DNA of 29,672 nt from Pyronema omphalodes (GCA_024516155.1 JAJJXM010000154.1:1-29672); one strand, 5' to 3'. Shown: positions 9,143 to 19,468, counted from the stretch's first letter. Program-made: numbers and translations. The notes: generated by a model not told the origin, from the sequence alone.

Positions 9143-9260
9143 TAATCACGTGACTTTCAATAAAAAAATTGTGGGGATCTTAAAGTGGCTAATCACGTAC
9201 CTTTTCATAGATAATTGTGGTGGTAGTAATGTGGATAATCACGTGAATTTGAATGGACTG
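9143..9260. repeat. Degenerate 46-47-bp tandem repeat carrying AATCACGT
   Basis: AATCACGTGA at 9144-9153, AATCACGTAC at 9191-9200 and AATCACGTGA at 9237-9246 are spaced 47 and 46 bp. The first two are followed by similar sequence (TTTCAATA/TTTTCATA, then AAATTGTGG/TAATTGTGG). The first and third contain the CACGTG palindrome, a core site of bHLH proteins in fungi. No gene begins close by, so a regulatory role is doubtful. Confidence 0.6.
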
Positions 9261-9412
9261 GCCTTTCAAGTGGATTTAGTTCAGCACTAATGTTATGCGG
9301 CTAGTCCCCATTCAGATGTCACCCACCGAGCGTTATGATATCTCAAAAATGTTTGCATACCGTTGGAAAAAAAAACGCTTTCGAAAACGCATCTGAAAAC
9401 TCTTCCGACTGC

Positions 9413-9555
9413 AAAATGTTTGTGGCGGTAACAGTTTAAAGATGTTACATGTTTTGCAAAAATAAAGCATTTTTCAGTGCATAACGTTTTGGAAAAACCA
9501 GCCATTGCAGATGTTAAGACATTTTCGATTGTAATAGCGTATAAAAATGACTGAA
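9413..9555 (+). repeat. Dispersed repeat, diverged copy C
   Basis: Contains AAAATGTTTGTG (compare copy A) and, further on, GATGTTAAGACATTTTC, then TTGTAATAGCGTATAA. This follows GATGTAGACATTTTTTC and CTGTAAGCGCATAA of copy A with small insertions. Order and orientation are kept, but spacing is stretched. Weaker than the A/B match. Confidence 0.4.
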
Positions 9556-10025
9556 CATTTATCTTACGAATGTGCATTGAATCCACTTTCTAACTGTTTG
9601 TTGTTGCCATCGCCGGAAAATGCCTTACCCTTAACGATAACATGTTAGACCCGTCAGGTTACGCCTGTGAATACGTTTTCAAAACCCCCCCTTTTTTGCA
9701 AGGGAAGATACGCAAATCCTGGAACGAGCAGAATCAAATGCAAATAGAAACGAGTTTAGTGAAAATTGGTTCATTGAAACTTTATGATAAGTGCTTCTTG
9801 CTGTTGCATATCGCTATTCGATATCATTAAATTATTAAAGAAATTATTATAACCAATCAGACCCAGCAAAGTCTTCCATCTTATGTACATACTCGTACAT
9901 TAATCTCGCAGCATAGAACCAGAGCCCTGTTATAACTCAAAACAATGCAATAACCAACCCACCAACCCATTACAAAAAGCCTCCATTATATACTCGCATC
10001 ATTCATTAACGAAGCCCCCGCAACC
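9556..10025. other. Intergenic, 3' side of the 10026-10721 gene
   Basis: AT-rich. A 62-codon plus-strand frame at 9642-9830 has no motif and is probably chance. The right part should be the 3' UTR of the minus-strand gene. Confidence 0.45.
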
Positions 10026-10721
10026 TCAAAACTCCTCCATCTCAGCCCTAGCTCTCCTTAGCACCTCCACCGAACCCACAACCGAAATCAAAGTCCGAAC
10101 ATCAATAAGACCTTCACCCAGTCTATATCTCCCAACTTTACAAACCGCCGTATCAGAACAAGGTTCTATCCACGCCGACATAGCCCCACCATCAGATTTA
10201 TTATAGTTCTTGTAGTAATAAATTTTAATCCCCCGAAACGTTATAGACGCAAGATCAAGTTCGGGGTGAGGATATTCTTCTTGAAAAAATACCAGGGCGC
10301 TTGAGTTGGCTTTTTGTAGGGTTCCGTTGATTTTAAAACGGTCTTGGATGGTCTGGTAGTTATTTTTGATATGCAGATATTTAATGATCCAGGTGTTTTG
10401 GTCTGCGGGGATCCGGGGTAATTTATGGATGGGGGGTATAGTGGCGTGAGAGGGGCGAGATGTGTTCCGGGTGTGAGATGGCTTGAAGAGATGTCTCGCT
10501 GCGGGTGTGTGGGATACTGTGTTTGAGTGTGACATAGTACGTATTCGCGATGGATGAGATGAGTAGGATTTCGCAGATGGGGCGAAGGGTTGGTTGGATG
10601 TTTCTGACCCTAGGCAAGAGTTCGCGGAAAAATATGTGTCATCGGATGATGATGATGATGATGATGATGTATCCGTTGCTCCGGATTCAAGCGGTTGCTC
10701 GTCGTCGAGGATTGAGAACAT
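10026..10721 (-). CDS. Hypothetical protein, longest member of the local three-copy family
   Basis: A single-exon frame of 231 codons with ATG in the context CATCACAATG. The N-terminus (1-100) is low-complexity, with a run of seven Ser encoded by a TCA trinucleotide repeat (10645-10668), then Ser/His/Thr/Pro-rich sequence. The conserved core is at ~107-195: NTWIIKYLH, FKINGTLQKAN, LVFFQEEYPH, IKIYYYKNYN, AMSAWIEPC. The C-terminus has RYRLGEGLIDVRTLISVV and ends in RRARAEMEEF. The core matches the gene at 916-1425 and the relic at 461-837. No signal peptide or membrane helix, so probably intracellular. Function unknown. The disordered N-terminus with a Ser repeat suggests rapid evolution. Confidence 0.68.
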   Translation of the reverse strand: MFSILDDEQPLESGATDTSSSSSSSSDDTYFSANSCLGSETSNQPFAPSAKSYSSHPSRIRTMSHSNTVSHTPAARHLFKPSHTRNTSRPSHATIPPIHKLPRIPADQNTWIIKYLHIKNNYQTIQDRFKINGTLQKANSSALVFFQEEYPHPELDLASITFRGIKIYYYKNYNKSDGGAMSAWIEPCSDTAVCKVGRYRLGEGLIDVRTLISVVGSVEVLRRARAEMEEF

Positions 10722-11774
10722 TGTGATGTGGTGTCGTCGTTGATAATAATGGCGGATGTATAGAGATCAAGTGGAAGAATTGAGGTGATTATATACCCTC
10801 TAGTGCCAAGACTGATTCGACCCACAGCTCTTGTCTTTGACTTCTTGAACCCTGAGGGGTTTATATCAGCCAAAAGCCGGTATGAAAATAAAAATACATC
10901 AATATGGAGAGGATATTAATGATAGTATATGGTATGAAAAGCAGATAATTGAGATGGGAATAGATGCCCCCTAAATCTAATGACTAGGAACATGCATGAT
11001 GATGGAACAGTAACAGGATGGAGAAATTCAATTCAGCGAATATTTTCCACCAAGCTAAATATTGAACGATAAGTATTGACCACTGCATAGTTTCATCCAA
11101 GCAACATATCCTGTCAATTCAAGAAAAAAATGCATATAACCACAACTGCGGATGCATCACATAGGCCCCAATATACCGACGCACTTATCGTCTATCACAT
11201 CATTGCAATATCCAATACCGCATAATAAAATCTTGACTTAGCACTGTAACTATCATATCCACCCCAGAAACAATACCCAAGTCTTCTCTACACTCGATAG
11301 GGACTCTTCACCATCATTACCATATTTCCTTCATCAGATATCACCATACCCCTTGAGGACCGGATTTCAAAAAGATAAATCTCCATAGTCCGTTAACTAC
11401 CTAAACTGCACAGATATTGGCAGGCGTTACGAAAAATAAAGCAATTGGAAGACGTATTGTGGAATTGTTTATGAATCACTTTTTGTTTTCCCTACACTTT
11501 TTGCCAGTCCACTTTCAAGCGCCTTATCCTCGCCAACAACTATCTCCAACCAGTTTCCTTCTCAATCAAGGTGACATCACTGTGATGACGAAGAAAGGAT
11601 TACCTCAACAGAAGATTTCAGTCTCGGGAACAGGAAACATAGCTGTACCGCTTGGTCTTACTGTGTTAAAAGCCTTGATTTGATGTATGATTAAAAATCA
11701 AAAAAAAGGAAAAAAAACGGTCCCGACTCCCGTATAAGCTTTAGAGGCCTCAAACGGTTTATAATCAAAACGCA
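10722..11774. other. 1-kb intergenic region, no supported gene
   Basis: Contains the presumed promoter of the gene starting at 10721. An 88-codon plus-strand frame at 11417-11683 opens with TTG and has no recognisable motif, so it is not called. Confidence 0.45.
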
Positions 11775-11800
11775 ATGAAATGAAATGAAATGAAATGAAA
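11775..11800 (+). repeat. (TGAAA)5 microsatellite
   Basis: Five tandem TGAAA units. A nearly G-free CA/CT-rich tract of ~120 bases follows at 11850-11975. Confidence 0.85.
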
Positions 11801-12085
11801 TACTCCTGATCATCGCTATACAGCGCACGGTTATCGCTAGGTATCATTAATCCGCACTATCACTATCACTACACAGTCGCTACTCACTACACACCACTCC
11901 TCACTACTCCTCAATACTCACACCACACCACATCACCCCCACAACTTACCACACATCACCACATCACCCCGTCATTACTCAAATAGTTTAACAAAGTCTG
12001 TCAGTCAATCTATCTATTCCATATTCTCATTCCACGTATAATTCCATTTTCCAATCCATCTCGTGCGGCCAGAGTCCCAAGCGTA

Positions 12086-12303
12086 TAAAAGAAAAAAACG
12101 AAGGAAAAAAACGAAGGAAAAGAAGAATGAGGAAGAGGGGAAGAAGAAGAAAGAAGAGAAGAAGAAAAAGGAATGGAAGAAGAAAACAGAGTTCAAGAAA
12201 GAAGAAGAAGAAGACGAAGAAAAGAAAACGCTAACGAAACGAAACAAAAAAAGGGAAAAAAAAAAGAAAAGGAGCAAGAAACGGAAAGAACGAATAAAGA
12301 GGT
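12086..12303 (+). repeat. ~215-bp purine-rich tract
   Basis: Almost only A and G on the plus strand, in GAAGAAG and AAAAGAAA runs with few pyrimidine interruptions. The Lys/Glu-only frame across it is a composition artefact. It lies downstream of the FUN30 gene between gene-poor and conserved DNA. Confidence 0.85.
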
Positions 12304-12446
12304 AGTAAAAACGTAAGATAACACCGAACATGATCTAGTATGTGACATGTATGTAAGTATACACCATTCCAACTCATGCAACCAGTTCCAATCGATGCCG
12401 GGGCACGATATCGTATTCCCACTCATTTCCAAGCGATTCCATCGTA

Positions 12447-12477
12447 TTTCCTTTTACTTTTACTTTTACTTTTACTA
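12447..12477 (+). repeat. (TTTTAC)n microsatellite
   Basis: About four tandem copies of CTTTTA/TTTTAC, ending in TATC. It is in noncoding DNA downstream of the FUN30 gene. Confidence 0.7.
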
Positions 12478-12632
12478 TCTTGTCGACTTCGCCAGCTTTA
12501 TTTATCTCCATGACTTTGTTTCATAAACATAAACCATTACGTAACCATTCCTTTTCCAATCCATCGCATGAATTCCATCCACCAAGCTATCCAATTCCAT
12601 TTCCTTTCATCCACAAACTATTCTAAATTCTT

Positions 12633-13007
12633 CTACACCTGTACAAGCTTCCTCTTCTTTCCTTTGATTCCAGCCATATCCCCGTCTGTGTTGGTGGCGT
12701 TGTACTTTCTTTTAGCTTTAGCTTCGTTAGTTTCCTTTGTATTAATTCCCGTTTCCGTCTTCTGAATGTCGATGATTTCGATATCCTCTGATTTAACCCT
12801 TTTATGTCTCGCAGGTCGAACCAAGACGATATCGTCGTCGTCTTCTTCGCTTTCGATTACGATCTTCCTTTTCTTGCTCTTTTGCTTTTGTTCCTTGCCA
12901 TTTGCCTTCGTCTTTCTATTCGCCTTCCCATTCACATCCATCTTCCCGTTCATCTCCACCCTCTCCTCCTCCCCACCCTGCTCCTCCGACAAAGAATCAA
13001 CAGCCTT
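12633..13007 (-). other. In-frame open extension behind the FUN30 stop codon
   Basis: Starting with the codon right after the TAG at 13010-13008, the same frame stays open for 124 sense codons to a second TAG. The encoded segment is highly charged: many Lys-rich clusters (KQKSKKRKIVIE, KGKKRK), an acidic run, and two hydrophobic patches in acidic surroundings (EDDDDIVLV and EIIDI) that resemble SUMO-interacting motifs. It looks like the disordered tail of a nuclear protein rather than 3' UTR. It could be a lost C-terminus cut off by a recent nonsense change, a readthrough tail, or a sequence error at the TAG. A separate gene is unlikely, as no ATG opens it for ~24 codons. Confidence 0.5.
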
Positions 13008-16000
13008 CTAAGCCTCATCCTTATCCTCCTTCTTCTCCAAACCATGACTTTCGAGTAACATTTTGGCAACCAATTCCTCAGCTTTTCCTTCAAACGCTTT
13101 TTCGTCGCCTTCTGAGATGGATTGGTCTAATGCCAGTTTTGTGTTTGCGAGTTGAAGGATTTGTTCTTCAATTGTGCCTTTGGTTATTAATCTGGTGATC
13201 AGGTTAGCGGTTTATTATTCTCAATTTGTTATGCCCAATTTCAAGCCGCCACAACGTACCTGATAACTTCCACTTCCCTAGTCTGACCAACTCTATGAGC
13301 GCGATCACTAGCCTGCGAATCATCATGAGGATTAAAGCTACTATCAAAAATAATAACCTTATTCGCACACGCAAGATTAATTCCGAATCCACCAGCCTTA
13401 GTAGACAGTAAAAAGACCATAATATCTTCTTCCTGATGGTACTGATCGATGAGATCCTGTCTAGCTTCTACCGGGGTGGAACCATCAATGCGTAGGTATC
13501 CAATATCCATTGTCGTCAAGGCCATTTCCAAAATATCCATCATCTGCGTAAACTGAGAAAAGACCAAAACTCTATCACCCTTTTCCTTGAAGTCTGTAAG
13601 AAGTGTTTTGAAAGCTTCGATTTTCCCGGAGTCCATCCATTCTTCGTTTTTCAATGCGTATTTTCCGATGGTCTTGGGGAAATTCTCACATAACCTGTGA
13701 AGCTCGAGATCGTTCATGACTTCCATGTCTTCGTAGATATAGGTCATATCATTGCCCTTGTATTGAGGTTCCTTCATGATATCTTTTGCCATTTTTTTCA
13801 ACTTCTCATCGGGATAGTTATCACGGAAAAGAAGAGGGTGGATAGCGGCTTTTCGAAGTTGCATCATTACGTTAGAAGTAGTCTTGCTGGATTTCTTTCC
13901 AGCGGCCCGAGCTTCAATTGAGTCCTGCGCGCTGGTGAGTTGGTCGTCGTAAATCTTCTGCTGGGATTCGGTGAGGGGACAGTATTCAACACGCTGCGTC
14001 TTGGCCGGCAAGTGTTTTAGCACTTGAGCCTTTTTGCGACGAAGAACGAAGGGGGTCATCATGGATCTAGCGCGGCGGATACGTTGCGCGGATAGCAAGG
14101 CGGAGTTGCTTTCTTCGTCGTCGGTGGTTTTTGCTTTGTATTTGAAGATACTTGCCAAGTCACCCTTCTTTTCGTCAAAGACACTTGGCAAGATGAAAGC
14201 CAACAGTGAGGCTAACTCTTGGAGGTTGTTTTGTAGAGGGGTTCCAGTAAGTAGAAGTCTGAAATCAGCGGGAAGCTTGATTAATGCGTCATAGCGTGCA
14301 GATGATCCGTTCTTCAACATGTGTCCCTCGTCGTAAACACAGCAGTTGAAGCGGAGAGATTTTAGGAAACCGCGGTCGTTTTTGTCGCCGGTTGCCAATT
14401 GGTAGGTAGTTACAAGAACATTCCAGGATCGGTCCTTACGAAGAGATTCGCGGATCATAGGGCGCTCTTTCTGAGAGCCGTAGTAAGGTTCGACCTTCAG
14501 GGCGGGGCAAAAGTTGGAAAATTCGCGGAGCCAGTTTTCAAGCGTAGAAGAGGGAACAACAACGAGATGAGGTCCAGTAATGCCTTTGGATAGGAGGTGG
14601 GCGAAGAAGGAAATGACCTGGCAAGTTTTACCAAGACCTGTACATAGTTGTTAGTGACCTTCGAATCATAATCTATGAATAGCGAAACATACCCATCTCG
14701 TCAGCGAGAATACAAGACAACTTCTTCTCATACAAGAGGTTGAGCCAGTTGATACCGGCGAGCTGGTAGTCCTTTAGGACAACTCCCTCGCGCAGGTTCT
14801 TGGGCTGCTCCTTGAAAGACCTGGTGCGTTTCGTACCCTTGATGTCATTCTCGCCATCGTCGGTTGGAGTGCCGACTCCAGAGTCTTTGGTGCTGTGAGA
14901 ATCCGACTCAGTAAGATCAGTCATCTCCAATTCTCCACCAGTGTGAACGTCAACACCCCAGGCTTTAATGCTTTCTGCGAGAGGCTTTCCGAGGGCTTCA
15001 ACCTTGCGAATCAAAGAGTCGACTGCGACGTATCCGCGCCAGGTCTCAATACAGACGTCAACGACCTTGTCACCAACGGGCTTAGCTCTTCCTCTTCTCT
15101 TTCCTGCAGGTGCAGCGGTAGCTAGCGACACCTCACGGATGGAGTCAATGTTTTTGAAAGGTCTTGCGTCGATGATAGCTTTGGCAATCTCCTCGGTAGT
15201 AGAGGCAAAGTCCGAAAGCTCCTTAACATCGCACTTGTTGATGTACTTGAGGACTTTCTCCTCGAGCTCTCTCTCATCCTCGGAATCGCCGTCTTCCTCG
15301 GCTTCGGAATCGGAGTCGTCGAGCTGGATTGCCTCGACTGGAGAAGTGGATCGGTCTTTCTCTAGCGGACCCCGATTTCCTCCACGGATAAGCTTCCGTT
15401 TCCTTGCAGGGGCAGCGGTGGGTGGCGAGGCAGTAAGATCCCGTTTGACAGCTTGTGTAGAAGACCACTTGTCTTTGATGGCGACCTTTCCGGCACCAAT
15501 TCCTCTGTTGGCAGTTTTGAAAGATTGTCTTCCAACGCTATCACCGGTCAAATCGACCACATCTCCATCATCTCCGTCATCTCTAGTAATCCTTTCCATG
15601 GCATCGTCAAAGTTGCCTTTGTACTCGATAAGCGTATGCAAGAGCTTTGAGATAGAACAATTTGGTGCAATGCTCTTCATCCTTTCCACAGCAGCTCTGT
15701 GTTCGGACTTGATGATGTCCTCAAGTTTGATATCTCCGGTCGGTTTCGCGGGTTCTGGGCGACGCTGCATAATTCCACCAGGAGCGCCAGGCCGCTTATT
15801 TAGGGAGTCTAGACGACCAACTTGGGGTTTCGGCGCGTAGGTATATCTAGCTCTGATGTTATGCATTCCGATCGGAGACACAGGTACCTGAACCACACTG
15901 TTGGCGTTCTGCTTGGACGCACCAGCAAATACTGGCTGGATTTCATTATCGGAAATTTCGCTATCGGAAGGCGCAACGTAATGAGGACCTTGGCTATCGA

Positions 16001-16433
16001 GGTTGATTGGGTTCGCGGCGCTGTTCTTGTAAAAGTCCAAAGGTCTGACAGTATTGGAGCCCTTTTCCGTCGGTGGGAGGGTTCGTGTAGCTGTAGGAGT
16101 AGACTGCTGTGTGCGAAAAGGAGAGGAACAGGGGACTTGGATGACGCCCTTATTTGGTGGAGTTGGAGGTCGCAGTGCCTGTGTCGGTTGGGTAATGTGT
16201 AAGGACTGAAGTGGTGGAGACGATGTAATTCCCAATGGCTGAGTAGGAATAGTCGATGGGATTCTGGTCTTGGACGCCGCCGAGCTTAGAGGTTGTGTAG
16301 GAATGGTGTCTGCCTGGATAGTCTCTGGAAGAGTTGCTTCGTCGTTCTCGAAGCTTATCTTGCGCTTCTTGGGGCTTCCAGCATCTTCGTCAGAGGAATC
16401 TAATGGCCTCGATTTTTTCTGTACATTATCCAT
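13008..16433 (-). CDS. FUN30: SNF2-family ATPase of the Fun30/SMARCAD1/Fft3 group
   Basis: Exons 16433-14693, 14637-13260, 13191-13008. Introns are 55 nt (GTATGT..ACAG, branch CACTAAC) and 68 nt (GTACGT..CCAG). Total 3303 nt, 1100 aa. Residues ~1-235 are disordered with repeated TQPL motifs and a basic KKRK. A CUE-like ubiquitin-binding helix bundle lies at ~238-285 (VERMKSIAPN..LIEYKGNFDDAMERI). The ATPase starts at ~547: LKDYQLAGINWL, Walker A DEMGLGKT, DEGH box, TGTPLQNN, then the C lobe with VLVFSQFTQMMDILE, STKAGGFGINL and DRAHRVGQTREVEV. These proteins remodel nucleosomes in heterochromatin upkeep, replication-coupled silencing and DNA-end resection. CUE plus the ATPase order separates it from INO80 or ISWI. 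Divergently oriented from VMA21, sharing a ~680-bp promoter. The frame continues past the stop, see 12633-13007. Confidence 0.96.
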
Positions 16434-17117
16434 GATGCTGTAAATCTGAATAATATCGGTGTAAACGGGTGGATGGTTGTTGGTGGTAGTGTTGGAAGGT
16501 AGAAAGTAGTAAACTACGCTGTCACGTAGGAGACGCGGAAAGTGGTGATCGTGTTGTCGCGACTGAGAAAAAAGACGTGGTGGGGGCGCTTAGACTACCC
16601 TTCCAGCACCTAGCCACAATCGGGAGCTTCTTAATTAAGCAGCGGAATCACCAGCGAAGCGAGCTCGGCAGGCAGCCAGTCAAAGCCAGCGAAGGCGTGA
16701 GGACAACGGACAGAGGAGCTTTGACAGCGGAGAGGGAGAATGTTGATTAAGAATGTTGGGTAAGAATGTTGGTTATGAATGTCGAGTAAGAATGTTATAA
16801 AAGTTGATGATGATGATCAGACGGAATATGACGGGTGGTGGGTTGTTTGTGGGAGGTGAGAAGTTTGCCGAAGACGCGGGTGTAAGCAGATGGTAATAAA
16901 AAGCGGTGAATGTTAAACTGAAAGGAAAATGCGGTGCTATTTGTGTGAAAAGAGGTTGTTTACCGCAGCTGTCGTCGTCGTCGCTGTGCCTGGAATTATT
17001 TTTCAGCCGCCACGAACGCCCGACAAGGCACCCCGACAACTTTACATACGTAGCTGGTCAGCAGCTATTCACCCTCAACACGTCTCTCCGTCAATTCCAA
17101 AATACCAACCCCACAAT
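16434..17117. promoter_or_regulatory. Shared divergent promoter of FUN30 and VMA21
   Basis: 684 bp between the two start codons. Contains the five-fold 13-bp repeat at 16738-16802 and a short GAT run (16806-16815). The right half (16929-17117) stays open in frame with VMA21, so it is either 5' UTR or an N-terminal extension. Confidence 0.6.
16738..16802 (+). repeat. Five 13-bp tandem repeats (GAATGTTGNNTAA)
   Basis: GAATGTTGATTAA, GAATGTTGGGTAA, GAATGTTGGTTAT, GAATGTCGAGTAA and GAATGTTATAAAA follow each other without gaps. The last unit creates a TATAAAA-like string at ~16795-16802, facing VMA21. Confidence 0.9.
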
Positions 17118-17557
17118 ATGTCTACCCGAAGAAACGTCAAAGCCGAGACGAGCGAGAAGCCGGTTGACAATGCTGACACAGACGCGTCTGCCGTCGTCGA
17201 AAAGCCGAAAGCTCAAGCTGTCCAAGTTCCCGGGTGAGCTCTTACGGCTACTGCTGTGACGAATGTCGCGCTGATCACTACGTATCCTGCAGAGCCGTCA
17301 TTGCAAAGCTTCTCATGTTCACTCTTGCCATGATTGCTGGCCCTCTCGGGACTTACTACATTTCCATCACGAGATTATTTATCGGTATGCCAGAAGCTCC
17401 GAGACAGCACTGCTAGAGCTCTCAGCTAACCGGCCCAGGAAACGCAACAGTAGCCGGTGCACTTGCGGCGGTCGCAGCCAACGCCGTACTCATCGCATAT
17501 GTAATTGTCGCCATGAGTGAAGACGATGCTGATAGCAAAGAGAAGAAATCGCAGTAA
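17118..17557 (+). CDS. VMA21: V-ATPase assembly integral membrane protein Vma21
   Basis: Exons 17118-17233, 17293-17384, 17439-17557; introns 59 and 54 nt (GTGAGC..TGCAG; GTATGC..CCCAG, branch GCTAAC). 108 aa. A polar N-terminus is followed by two membrane helices: AVIAKLLMFTLAMIAGPLGTYY (~40-60) and ATVAGALAAVAANAVLIAYV (~72-93), joined by FIGN. The cytosolic tail ends KKSQ, which fits the KKXX ER-retrieval signal of this family. Vma21 is an ER chaperone that helps assemble the V0 sector and escorts it to the Golgi. Start choice: the ATG at 17118 gives the usual family length. The frame is open upstream to an ATG at 16929 that would add 63 residues with a hydrophobic stretch. Confidence 0.95.
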
Positions 17558-18103
17558 TGGGGAGTAGCGTATATGTATTCAAGTTTATGAAGGATGGGAT
17601 TGAAACCAGGAACGGAAGTGGGGTTTATTTGACATTCGGGCGCACGGCGTTATTCTTTAATTATACCATTCTTACGCACTATACGTACTGCTGAAGGAGA
17701 AGAATATTTATTGAGCCTCGGCGTCGGTGCTACTATAGTTATAACGTCTTTGACGAGCTTTGAAGTGAATTGCCGATTACATTCCAAAGACGTATGCAGA
17801 GTGATGCCTTATGATGTTTCGGCATCGATACATAGTAATCTCCTAGGCCATAATGAAATTCTCCGAGAATCCTCGCCCCTTGCTTGTACGCGATATTAAT
17901 TGCAGGCATCATTCAAAGAATCACATATTTTCATTCCCAATTCCACGCGACATTCTCAATTCTCTCCAGGTCTCGTGTCCCATCTAATCTAATCTTTACT
18001 AGATATGTACCGTCGCTACTCTAGAGTCTAGACAGCAACCGGGTACGCCACCATCGTTGTCTCAGCTTGCAAGCTTCCCTCGAAACCCCGCGATGCCCCC
18101 ACC
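17558..18103. other. Intergenic, VMA21 3' side and PPE1 promoter
   Basis: No supported gene; a 62-codon frame at 17711-17899 has no motif. TCTAATCTAATC sits near 17986, before the PPE1 start. Confidence 0.5.
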
Positions 18104-19468
18104 ATGAGCTCCCTCCAAAAGCAGCTTCAACGCTCCAAACTCCCCGGCATGCCACCACCACAACTATCCGCTCTTTCGATCCCAGAATCTGAAGAAGAAG
18201 AAAGCAGCGTCGACAATGTCCCCGGCTCTCCATTGACCGACGATAGCTCATCCGCCAGCTCCGCGAGCTCCACAGGAACAATCCGTCCCTTCTTCCGTCC
18301 TCGACAGTGAGTATATTTCCCAGATATTCATATGTTCCTATACACCCTCTCATCCTCTGGTCTTAGATGCGCTCACTAACTCACCTCCGCCCTGGCAGAT
18401 CCCGCCGCAAACCCCCCACCACCCCTACCCCCTGGCAAAACCACTTCACCACCTCCCTCACCCTCTCCCACGCCGGCAACTCCCACCACATCTACCTCAC
18501 ACCTCCCAATGGTTCCGGTCCTTTATTTATTTGCCACCACGGCGCCGGTTCCTCAGGATTATCCTTCGCCGTACTAGCAACCCACCTCCGGCAGTCTCTC
18601 CCCTCCGCCGGAATCCTAGCTCTCGACGCAAGAGCACACGGTCTCACGCAAACGACCAACGACCGGGACCTATCCCTCTCTACTCTGACCTCCGACTTAC
18701 TAACCGTCATCTCTTTAACCCTTTCCCATCTCAACAAGCTGCCCAACATAGTCCTAGTCGGGCATTCACTCGGCGGAGCAGTAGTAGTAGACGCAGCCTC
18801 TCAATGGCGGCAAGCAGGAATCAAAGCCGAGTTACTTGGCTACGCAGTATTAGACGTAGTAGAAGGAACCGCCATGAGTGCGTTGACCAGTATGAGCAAG
18901 TATCTCGAGGGTAGACCATCTGGGTTTGATACGGAAGAACGAGCTATTGAATGGCATACTACCAGTTCTGGTCCCATACGGAACTTAGAGTCTGCAAGGA
19001 TTTCAGTGCCGGCTTTGTTAAAGCCCATAGAGGGGACGGCGCAGGCAACAAGCTCTGTTAAACTTATCTGGCGCACAGATCTTGGAGCAACGAGGGAATT
19101 CTGGGAAGGATGGTTCACGGGATTATCAAAGAAGTTCCTGGGGAATAGAGAAGCGGGAAAACTGTTGATCTTAACTGGAGCGGAAACATTGGATAAAGAG
19201 CTGCTGATTGCGCAGATGCAGGGACAGTTCCAGCTGTTGGTTGTGCCTGAGACGGGACATTTTGTTATGGAGGATGCGCCGGAGAGGTGTGCTAGTGCTG
19301 TGAGTTTTTCTATCCTTGGGAGAGGGGGAATAAAGGGATGCACTGGGAATATGTGCTAATATTTTGAATCAGTTGGTTGAATTCTATAAACGATACGATA
19401 AAAGCCAGTTGGTTTTGCCGCCGAAAATCGGGGAGATGGTAAATGGGAAACCTTACATGGGGATGTAG
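18104..19468 (+). CDS. PPE1: Protein phosphatase methylesterase 1
   Basis: Exons 18104-18306, 18399-19299, 19373-19468. Introns are 92 nt (GTGAGT..GGCAG, branch CACTAAC) and 73 nt (GTGAGT..ATCAG). Total 1200 nt, 399 aa. An alpha/beta hydrolase: oxyanion region FICHHGAGSSGLSF, nucleophile elbow GHSLGGAVV, and catalytic His in ETGHFVMEDAPE near the end. The N-terminus (SSLQKQLQRSKLPGMPPP) is the usual PME-1 opening, with an acidic Ser-rich linker to ~60. The C-terminus ends LPPKIGEMVNGKPYMGM. The enzyme removes the methyl ester from the C-terminal Leu of the PP2A catalytic subunit. Length and motifs agree with fungal members. Intron 2 has no canonical CTAAC, but the downstream exon encodes the conserved tail. 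Confidence 0.95.

Noticed and set aside
12063..12305. 80-codon Lys/Glu-only frame
   Set aside because: Created by the purine tract; no start context, motif or splice context.
18367..19359. Unspliced 330-codon frame as a full PPE1 gene
   Set aside because: It starts inside intron 1 and reads through the second donor; the spliced model restores the conserved N-terminus and tail.
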